A DNA stretch of 5,500 nt from the NCBI GenBank assembly GCA_002499705.1, contig DAMU01000077.1:100497-105996 (forward strand), read 5' to 3'. The position numbers and the translations under genes are program-made. The stretch comes from Euryarchaeota archaeon UBA91. GTDB lineage: Archaea > Thermoplasmatota > Poseidoniia > Poseidoniales > Poseidoniaceae. Positions 1 to 5,470 of this stretch are shown piece after piece (the stretch's first letter is position 1; every line of letters starts with the position of its first letter). A model generated the notes under the pieces. The model had not been told where the DNA came from, made no database searches, and saw nothing but the letters and a program-made list of their open reading frames with translations.

Positions 1-741
1 TTTTCCAAGTTTTCGATGATCTCTTTTTTTGGCTTGCTCCAATCGGTCAAGTGTTGCACGAAGTGCTTCTTTACTCGGCTCAACAATACCGTAAATCCGA
101 ACCAATTGTTCACGGTCTTGGTCGCCACGCCAATAGGCAGATGAGATACTGGTCAATTTGACATTCATCAATCGCGAGGTGTTGGGGACGTGCGGACCTA
201 AACACAAGTCATACCAGTCGTCTTGTTTGTAGATGGTTGAACCACTACCGTCCTCGATCTTATCCTGAATGATTTCAAGTTTGTAGGGATTATGCGCAAA
301 ATGTTCTTGCAATTGTGCATCGTCCAATTCTATTCTTTCAACTGTGAAATTTTTACGAGCAAGTTCTTGCATCTTTTTTTGAATTGGTTTGAGGTCTGAT
401 TCCGTAATTGAATCCATAGCAAAATCGTAGTAAAACCCTCGGTCGACTGGCGGGCCTATTGTTGGTTTAGCATCAGGGTAAATCGATGTCACTGCTTGAG
501 CAAGTAAGTGTGCCGCACTGTGACGTAGGATGTACATGCCTTCATCCGATTCAGTAAGGATTCCTTCAACTGAGCAATCGTTTTCAATGGTTCGAGAAAG
601 ATCGCATTCTTCACCGTCGATTCGGGCTGCTAAGCACCCGTGTTTTCGTCCCAATGCATCGGTTATGACTTCTGCACAGGTGATACCTGCAGCATATTCG
701 TTAACCGTTCCATCGGGCAGGGTGACGTTGATGAGTGTCAT
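1..741 (-). CDS. thrS: threonyl-tRNA synthetase, N-terminal part (truncated by window edge)
   Basis: Threonyl-tRNA synthetase attaches threonine to tRNA-Thr in the cytoplasm and removes mischarged serine. The 247 visible residues start at ATG 741 and stay open to the window edge. Residues 1-62 form the TGS (N1) domain, beginning MTLINVTLPDGTVNEY. The N2 editing domain follows, with its zinc-type motif H74-SAA-H78 and the partner C180-LGP-H184. Other family blocks are GFYYDF (102-107), SSAYWRGD (200-207) and the linker helix AKKRDHRKLGK (237-247). The catalytic core, with motifs 1-3 and the catalytic zinc site, lies outside the window. The TGS plus HxxxH/CxxxH architecture is the bacterial/eukaryotic type, not the classical archaeal type with a DTD-like editing domain. 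It is the last visible gene of a minus-strand cluster, 97 bases after the preceding stop. AAGGAG sits 8 bases before the ATG, which supports this start. Identification is very secure; only the downstream extent is unknown. Confidence 0.97.
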   Translation of the reverse strand, partial: MTLINVTLPDGTVNEYAAGITCAEVITDALGRKHGCLAARIDGEECDLSRTIENDCSVEGILTESDEGMYILRHSAAHLLAQAVTSIYPDAKPTIGPPVDRGFYYDFAMDSITESDLKPIQKKMQELARKNFTVERIELDDAQLQEHFAHNPYKLEIIQDKIEDGSGSTIYKQDDWYDLCLGPHVPNTSRLMNVKLTSISSAYWRGDQDREQLVRIYGIVEPSKEALRATLDRLEQAKKRDHRKLGK

Positions 742-749
742 TAGGCTCT

Positions 750-755
750 CTCCTT
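750..755 (-). promoter_or_regulatory. thrS Shine-Dalgarno site
   Basis: Read on the minus strand, AAGGAG lies 8 bases before the ATG at 741. It is a near-consensus ribosome binding site and decides the thrS start. It directly follows the 3' arm of the hairpin at 756-772, so formation of that hairpin could affect access to the site. Confidence 0.8.
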
Positions 756-772
756 CAACCCCTACGGGGTTG
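756..772 (-). promoter_or_regulatory. hairpin abutting the thrS ribosome binding site
   Basis: CAACCCC and GGGGTTG form a perfect 7-bp inverted repeat around a 3-base loop (763-765). On the thrS mRNA the 3' arm ends exactly where AAGGAG begins. There is no T-run after it on the minus strand, so it does not look like an intrinsic terminator of the upstream gene. A translation-control or mRNA-stability role is possible by position but is inference. A chance palindrome cannot be excluded, although four of the seven pairs are consecutive G-C. Confidence 0.4.
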
Positions 773-838
773 TTCTCCCTTCATCAAACCATCACTCCCT
801 CAACGGTGGAAATGGCATACCTTTGCCCCAATCAAGTC

Positions 839-1441
839 TTACCAAGGGAATTTGAGGTTCCAATAGATCCCATCGAATATAATGCATTGGATACCGAGTA
901 GTATCGAGCCAATTAACATCTTTCGGCCTCCTGGCATTTCATCGACATATGCTGAATAAGCCAGTAACCCCATCATGATGTTTCCGATACATGCTAAGAG
1001 TAATACGCCAATGACCAAAATCGGTGTCCAGCTGTATTCATTTTCAATGTGAAATATTGTAGCTTCAAGCCATAATGCAGAAGGTATCACCAACAAGGCA
1101 AACGCAAGCAATAACCGTGCCCCTCCACCACCGTCAGATTCTCCCCAAGGCCATCGTAAAGACTCCAAAGCAGATTCATCATTTTGATAGAGAATTATCC
1201 ACCAATACATCAAGAATCCAAAAGCGGCCAAAAACATGAATGGCACAATGAATTGTGCTTGTGACCAAGGTATCCCACCCCAAAGTGCATCTTTGTCAGA
1301 TGCGTGGGAAAGGCCGTAGACATAAGAAACGAGAACCAGTGTTCCGAAGATAAGAATGAATATTCGTACAAAGTTACGCGTGACTTTCATATCCACCGGT
1401 AGAGGTTTACACTGATAAGGACCTGTACTGATGCTCACCAT
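839..1441 (-). CDS. five-helix membrane protein of unknown function
   Basis: I do not recognise this 200-residue protein. Hydrophobic segments fit five membrane helices: about 25-44, 63-85, 109-130, 139-162 and 175-194. A charged glycine-rich loop (ESDGGGGAR, 101-109) separates helices 2 and 3. Aromatic motifs are conspicuous: MYWWIILYQN (78-87), LRWPWG (95-100) and a C-terminal end of IYWNLKFPW. The start is uncertain. ATG 1441 overlaps the upstream stop by 7 bases, GTG 1438 gives the classic 4-base GTGA overlap, and ATG 1390 (beginning MKVTRNFVRIF, 183 residues) gives a more usual N-terminus just before helix 1. No strong ribosome binding site decides between them. It lies between a small acidic protein and thrS on the same strand, so co-transcription is likely. 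That it is coding is well supported by its length, composition and position. The function is unknown. Confidence 0.8.
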   Translation of the reverse strand: MVSISTGPYQCKPLPVDMKVTRNFVRIFILIFGTLVLVSYVYGLSHASDKDALWGGIPWSQAQFIVPFMFLAAFGFLMYWWIILYQNDESALESLRWPWGESDGGGGARLLLAFALLVIPSALWLEATIFHIENEYSWTPILVIGVLLLACIGNIMMGLLAYSAYVDEMPGGRKMLIGSILLGIQCIIFDGIYWNLKFPW

Positions 1442-1764
1442 TCAACATCGAAATCATCCCCTATGGATGTGCTCGGGCGGTCAAGGATTTCGACTTTTTC
1501 CGGTTCTAACTGCTCGGATTCTTCTTGAATGGGTTGGCCAGTTTCTTTTCCGCGAACAACAAAACTCGTTTTTTGGGCAACATGCTGAGTTGGTCCGCTG
1601 TAATCTGGAAGAGGCAAATGCTCATCAATCACCTTTTCTTGAACTTCTTGAGTATTAGCGACCTCATTGGATGGTGACTCTTCCTCGTCTACTTCATTGA
1701 GTTCGGCAAAACCTTTGGCTAATGCATCAGCAAGAGAGGGGGCCTGCGTCTTCCTTCGACTCAT
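1435..1764 (-). CDS. small acidic soluble protein of unknown function
   Basis: The preferred start is ATG 1764, giving 109 residues from MSRRKTQAPSLADALAKGFA. An in-frame ATG at 1791 would add nine residues (MCLACFGWI) that look like translated leader. Both starts have only weak upstream purine runs. The protein has a basic N-terminus (SRRK), a short predicted helix (LADALAKGFAELNEV, 11-25) and then a long low-complexity region rich in Glu, Asp, Gln, Pro and Ser. About 25 acidic residues stand against about 10 basic ones. It ends in an acidic-aromatic tail, IGDDFDVEW. There is no signal peptide, no membrane helix and no catalytic motif, so it is probably largely disordered. It sits between two membrane-protein genes and meets or overlaps the next one, so an adaptor role for one of them is conceivable but inferred. 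The family is unrecognised. Its coding status rests on the open frame, the tight packing and the coupled stop/start. Confidence 0.7.
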   Translation of the reverse strand: MSRRKTQAPSLADALAKGFAELNEVDEEESPSNEVANTQEVQEKVIDEHLPLPDYSGPTQHVAQKTSFVVRGKETGQPIQEESEQLEPEKVEILDRPSTSIGDDFDVEW

Positions 1765-1811
1765 AATCCATCCAAAGCAAGCAAGGCACATCAATCCTTG
1801 CGCTGAATGTT

Positions 1812-2552
1812 TTATTCTTCTTCCGAGGTTGACTCTTCAAAAACAACTTCAGGCAAAAAGGAAAGTATCGTCCCTAGAATTCCGAAAACGAGTACATATT
1901 CCCACACTGCTGCCACATTGAGCAATGGGTATGTGGAACTGGTGCAAAACTCAAGCATGTCGCTGGTTGTGACGTTATACGAATCCCAATCAAAATCTGG
2001 ACCCCAAACCTTAGCTTGGATAGAAATCATTTGGACTAATCCGACAAATGCCGATAATGCTGCAAAGACTCGCAACCCGAGCACAGTTCGAAAACGGTCA
2101 TGGTTCCACCAGATCCGGACAGTAACCGCAGTCACAAGTAAACACCAATACACGCCGTTATTGAAGATATCAAAGGCGTAGTGACCGTGCATTGGCCCAT
2201 CAACATCCCACGGAACAGTCCCGATACGAATACACGAAAAAGCACCTATTAATCCGGGAAACACAGCGAGGTGATTCAATCCATGCCAAATGGAATGATG
2301 ACCGGCTTCAGAAATACGTTTCATGTTCATCGAATGTATTTCCATAATGATCCAAAAAACCAGATAACCGCTAACAAAAGTCCCTACGGTGAAAATCGTA
2401 TCTCCTGGTTCATACAAATCAAAATCTGAAATAAACGGCATGTAGGCCTTACATCCATTCCAAATCCAAGTCACATACCCAGCAATCAGCCATGCGAATG
2501 TCGAGACGACCATGAGAATAATCGCGAGGCGACGTCGTTGAATCGTGTCCAT
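1812..2552 (-). CDS. six-helix membrane protein resembling the Frag1/DRAM/Sfk1 family
   Basis: This 246-residue protein has six likely membrane helices at about 9-30, 52-74, 93-113, 125-147, 160-182 and 211-234. QRRR before helix 1 and the acidic C-terminal tail both suggest cytoplasmic ends. The layout matches eukaryotic DRAM/FRAG1/PGAP2/Sfk1 proteins as I recall them. After helix 1 comes MPFISDFDLYEPGDTIF (38-54), which parallels the family's LPYISDTG..PPES..F signature. Helix 3 carries PGLIGAFS, MHG (121-123) sits where DRAM has VHDGG, and helix 6 reads AVWEYVLVFGILGTILSFLPEV, parallel to DRAM's AICEW...FGF...FLTF. Eukaryotic members act in autophagy/lysosomes, GPI-anchor remodelling or plasma-membrane lipid organisation. 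None of those roles transfers directly to an archaeon. It is the first gene of the minus-strand cluster. GAGG lies 7 bases before ATG 2552, supporting the start. Coding is near certain; the family assignment is likely but rests on pattern memory. Confidence 0.75.
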   Translation of the reverse strand: MDTIQRRRLAIILMVVSTFAWLIAGYVTWIWNGCKAYMPFISDFDLYEPGDTIFTVGTFVSGYLVFWIIMEIHSMNMKRISEAGHHSIWHGLNHLAVFPGLIGAFSCIRIGTVPWDVDGPMHGHYAFDIFNNGVYWCLLVTAVTVRIWWNHDRFRTVLGLRVFAALSAFVGLVQMISIQAKVWGPDFDWDSYNVTTSDMLEFCTSSTYPLLNVAAVWEYVLVFGILGTILSFLPEVVFEESTSEEE

Positions 2553-2641
2553 GGAAGGTCCTCTTTACCCTGCTTTTTCATGCCATCGCTCCAAAAAGAG
2601 GCAATGCAGGTCTTCTTGAAGGAGATACGCTTGCGGTAACC
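2553..2641. promoter_or_regulatory. divergent intergenic region (probable back-to-back promoters)
   Basis: These 89 bases separate two divergently read genes, so promoters for both should lie here or overlap the gene ends. I see no convincing archaeal TATA box or BRE for either direction. The A/T-rich stretches (around 2574-2579 and 2593-2597) are only weak candidates. On the plus strand GAAGGAG at 2618-2624 is a good ribosome-binding sequence, but it lies 17 bases from ATG 2642, too far for normal use. A 19-codon open frame (2580-2639) also fits inside the region and ends two bases before that ATG. Confidence 0.6.
2560..2563 (-). promoter_or_regulatory. Shine-Dalgarno site of the DRAM/Frag1-like gene
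   Basis: Minus-strand AGAGGA, with its GAGG core at these positions, precedes ATG 2552 by 7 bases. This spacing supports the chosen start and shows the gene is probably not leaderless. Confidence 0.65.
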
Positions 2642-3838
2642 ATGCGCATCGGAATTGTAGTGAATCCCGATGCTGGACTTGGTGGCCGACTGGGATTCAA
2701 AGGCAGCGATGGGCGGGCTGCTGAAGCACGAGCTGCAGGTGCTGAAGACCGAGCAGGACCTCGAATGATGCAAACTCTAGAAGCACTGAATTCTCTACTT
2801 GAAAGCTCACTTAATCGAGCCAACGTCGAGATGGAATGTATTGGATGGCAAGGTCGAATGGGCGGGTCGTGGATACCATCCAATAACGAAAAAATGACCT
2901 TTACAAGTATTGGACAAACGCCTGAGAATACCTCTAAAACTGAAACCAGCCAACTGGTTCGCGAACTTGTCGAATCAGGTGCTGAAGCCATTCTCTATGC
3001 AGGTGGTGACGGAACAACCCGTGACATTGCCAACACTCTTGAAAGCATCAATAAAAATGCTCAAGAAATGCCGCTTATCGGGGTCCCGGGTGGAGTGAAA
3101 ATGCATTCCGGATGTTTTGCAACAACCCCGAAAGCAGCAGCAGAAGTCACTTTAGCGTTCCTTTTGGGAGATTTGCGTTGCGCTATTACTGAAGTTATGG
3201 ATTTGGATGAAGAAATCTATCAAGAAGGCGTGTGGAAAGTCCGAATGTATGGAGAGGCTTGGACGCCATCGAGTCCCCGATTTATGCAAGGCGCTAAAGA
3301 GCAGGTTGAACGAACCAGTGAATCCGATACAATCGAAGGTCTGGCACAACATGTCAAATCGCTCCTTTCATCTGATGAAGATTTGATGGTCATTTGGGGA
3401 AGTGGGGGGACTCTACGACGAATCGGAGAGTTCTGTGACCAAGAACTCACCTTGCTGGGTATTGATATCTTAGGACCTGTTGAAAACGGTGTTCGAAAAC
3501 TCTACAGTGATTTAAATGAACAGCAACTTCTCAAAGTCATCGCTCAGCATGTGGACGAAAACGGTGAACCGCGCCAACGCTTACTGCTGCTTTCTCCAAT
3601 GGGTGGGCAAGGATTTCTCATAGGTAGAGGAAATCTTCAACTGTCACCAGAAGTGCTGAAAATAATCGGAATCAGCCACATTCTTGGCGTGGCTACACCT
3701 GCAAAATTGATTGGACTCGATGCAGTTCGTATCGACACTGGAGATGCCGAACTCGATAAGGTGTTTCAAACCAAGCGGTTCATCAAAATTTTACAAGGAT
3801 TCAGAACGACACGTCTCATTCGGATTGAAGAAGCGTAA
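2642..3838 (+). CDS. ATP-NAD kinase-like protein (COG3199, archaeal form)
   Basis: The 398-residue protein belongs to the NAD kinase/diacylglycerol kinase fold superfamily, COG3199 (ATP-NAD/AcoX kinase). The likely reaction is phosphorylation of NAD to NADP with ATP or polyphosphate in the cytoplasm. It begins with the family's N-terminal block MRIGIVVNPDAGLGGRLGFK (1-20). The hallmark nucleotide-binding GGDGTTRDI is at 121-129, followed by LIGVPGGVKMHSGCFATTP (145-163), the EVMDLDEE block (184-191) and GGQGFLIGRGNLQLSPEV (321-338). The C-terminal part has ATPAKL and RIDTGDAELD (363-372). Its length is normal for archaeal members. ATG 2642 fits the family N-terminus and no upstream in-frame start exists. 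The nearest good ribosome-binding sequence is 17 bases away, which is odd. It is divergent from the membrane-protein cluster and convergent with pyrG. The fold is certain; NAD as substrate is inferred from the family, as few COG3199 members have been characterised. Confidence 0.93.
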   Translation: MRIGIVVNPDAGLGGRLGFKGSDGRAAEARAAGAEDRAGPRMMQTLEALNSLLESSLNRANVEMECIGWQGRMGGSWIPSNNEKMTFTSIGQTPENTSKTETSQLVRELVESGAEAILYAGGDGTTRDIANTLESINKNAQEMPLIGVPGGVKMHSGCFATTPKAAAEVTLAFLLGDLRCAITEVMDLDEEIYQEGVWKVRMYGEAWTPSSPRFMQGAKEQVERTSESDTIEGLAQHVKSLLSSDEDLMVIWGSGGTLRRIGEFCDQELTLLGIDILGPVENGVRKLYSDLNEQQLLKVIAQHVDENGEPRQRLLLLSPMGGQGFLIGRGNLQLSPEVLKIIGISHILGVATPAKLIGLDAVRIDTGDAELDKVFQTKRFIKILQGFRTTRLIRIEEA

Positions 3839-5470
3839 TCACAACTGACCAGTTGCTGCTTTTAGCAGACCGAGGAACGGTGGACTTGGACGGTTCGGCC
3901 GGCTCTTGAACTCAGGATGATATTGTACACCGACATAATACGGATGGCCCTCGAGTTCAAAGATTTCACATCGTTGACCAGTCTCATCTTTTCCAACAAA
4001 CTTCAAGCCTGCTGATTCAAGAGCTTCAATCATATCTGGATTGATTTCATATCGGTGACGATGACGCTCATCTACCGATTCACCCTCTCCGTAGAGCCGA
4101 CGGATTTTACAATCATCAACTTGCCACAATGTCGGCCTACTGCCAAGCCGCATTGTTCCTCCGAGATGGGTTTTCGAAATTTCTGGCATGAAAATTACTG
4201 CTGGATGTTTACAATTTTCATCGAATTCAGTAGAATTTGATTCTTTGAATCCAAGAACATTACGACAGAACTCAATGGCTGCAACTTGCAAACCGAGGCA
4301 TATTCCAAGATAAGGGGTTGAAGAAGTTCGAGCGTATTCTGCAGCGAGGATTTTTCCTTCAACACCACGATCACCAAAGCCACCGGGAACAAGGACTCCA
4401 GATGCTTGCTTGAGTAATCCCCAAGCCTCTTCACGTTCATGAGAATCTGGCCAATCGGATTCGAGATGACTTGCTTCAATCCAATCGATGACAAGTTTTT
4501 GATTGACCGCCATCGCAGCGTGCTGCAAACTCTTGATAACGGAAAGATATGCATCTGAAAGATTTGTATATTTGCCAACCATTGCGATATGAACTTCTTC
4601 GGAAAGAGTGTCTAGGTTGTAAGCCATAGCGCGCCATTGTTCGAGTAAATGAGTGGCATTGCAATCGAGATTGAGAATATCGCACAAACCTTGTTCTTGC
4701 AGCATCAAAGGAACATGGTAGATGTTTGGAACGTCGTGTGTCGACATCACAGCTTCGGGTGCAACATGGCAAAATGCTGCTAATTTTTCTCGTGTTTCAT
4801 CGCTCAGAGGGGCTGAAGAGCGGCAGACGAGAATGTCTGGAGTAATTCCTAAACCACGTAATTCTTTGACCGTGTGCTGAGTAGGCTTGGTTTTCTGCTC
4901 ACCGACCGGACCCATTACAGGAACAAGAGAGACATGAACAAAGGTTACATTCTCACGTCCGACTCTAAATTGGAATTGGCGAAGCGCTTCGATGTATGGT
5001 GCTGATTCTATGTCACCAACAGTTCCACCAAGTTCAATGATGCAAGCTTCAGGTGCTTGATCGCTACCGTCAGCAGGTTGGTGAGCGACTTTTTCCAGCC
5101 AATCTTGAACTGCGTCAGTAACATGTGGAATCACTTGAACGGTTTTACCAAGATAGTCACCTCGGCGTTCAGCTTCTATGACTTTGGAATATATTTTTCC
5201 GGTAGTGACGTTATTATCACGGCCCAAGTTTATGTCGAGAAAACGCTCATAATTACCGAGGTCGAGGTCAACCTCGCCGCCATCATCCAAAACAAATACT
5301 TCCCCGTGTTCAAACGGGGACATTGTGCCAGCATCGCTGTTAAGATAAGGGTCGATTTTCAAAGAAGTGACTCGCAGTCCAGCGCTTTTCATGAGTACGC
5401 CAATGCTGCTTGCCGTAACTCCCTTCCCTAATCCAGAAAGGACGCCTCCGCTAACAACAACGTACTTCAT
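3839..5470 (-). CDS. pyrG: CTP synthase (glutamine-hydrolysing), eukaryote-like type
   Basis: CTP synthase makes CTP from UTP, ATP and glutamine, the last step of de novo pyrimidine nucleotide synthesis, in the cytoplasm. The 543 residues are full length (E. coli has 545). The synthetase domain spans about 1-270: P-loop GGVLSGLGKG (8-17), KIDPYLN (38-44), the acidic metal site DLDLGNYERF (68-77), ELGGTVGDIES (146-156) and GEQKTKPTQ (190-198). The class I glutaminase domain spans about 290-543: GGFGDRG (363-369), nucleophile C391 in GICLGLQ, and H518/E520 in YHPE. Many motifs match the eukaryotic rather than the bacterial/archaeal version: LDDGGEVDLDLGNYERFLDI, the CRSSAPL block (216-222), FCHV (233-236), SNSTEFD (411-417) and RPSPPFLGLL (527-536). 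ATG 5470 was chosen because homologues begin MKYVVV. ATG 5476 and TTG 5479 are in frame upstream and there is no clear ribosome binding site. Its stop directly abuts that of the convergent kinase gene. Function is very secure. Confidence 0.98.
   Translation of the reverse strand: MKYVVVSGGVLSGLGKGVTASSIGVLMKSAGLRVTSLKIDPYLNSDAGTMSPFEHGEVFVLDDGGEVDLDLGNYERFLDINLGRDNNVTTGKIYSKVIEAERRGDYLGKTVQVIPHVTDAVQDWLEKVAHQPADGSDQAPEACIIELGGTVGDIESAPYIEALRQFQFRVGRENVTFVHVSLVPVMGPVGEQKTKPTQHTVKELRGLGITPDILVCRSSAPLSDETREKLAAFCHVAPEAVMSTHDVPNIYHVPLMLQEQGLCDILNLDCNATHLLEQWRAMAYNLDTLSEEVHIAMVGKYTNLSDAYLSVIKSLQHAAMAVNQKLVIDWIEASHLESDWPDSHEREEAWGLLKQASGVLVPGGFGDRGVEGKILAAEYARTSSTPYLGICLGLQVAAIEFCRNVLGFKESNSTEFDENCKHPAVIFMPEISKTHLGGTMRLGSRPTLWQVDDCKIRRLYGEGESVDERHRHRYEINPDMIEALESAGLKFVGKDETGQRCEIFELEGHPYYVGVQYHPEFKSRPNRPSPPFLGLLKAATGQL

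Noticed and set aside
23..29. A7 run on the thrS coding strand (and another at 374-380) as possible programmed frameshift sites
   Set aside because: The ThrRS frame continues correctly through both runs with conserved residues on either side, so they encode lysines normally.
530..901. 123-codon plus-strand open frame over the thrS start and leader
   Set aside because: It is antisense to the TGS/editing domain of thrS and has no recognisable domain.
1807..2181. 124-codon plus-strand open frame opposite the DRAM/Frag1-like gene
   Set aside because: The minus-strand frame has membrane helices, a ribosome binding site and family motifs. This one is low in plausible structure and fully overlapped.
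2578..2991. 137-codon minus-strand open frame across the kinase 5' end
   Set aside because: Its Ser/Ala/Pro-rich composition is typical of an antisense shadow, and the plus strand carries the conserved kinase N-terminal and downstream motifs.
5301..5320. Perfect 7-bp hairpin (TCCCCGT/ACGGGGA) inside pyrG
   Set aside because: It encodes the strongly conserved SPFEHGE segment, so protein constraint explains most of the bases. It has no T-run and no position suggesting termination.
5057..5431. 124-codon open frame on the plus strand, antisense to pyrG
   Set aside because: It lies wholly inside the conserved CTP synthase domain and has no family motifs or ribosome binding site. It is a shadow of the real gene.
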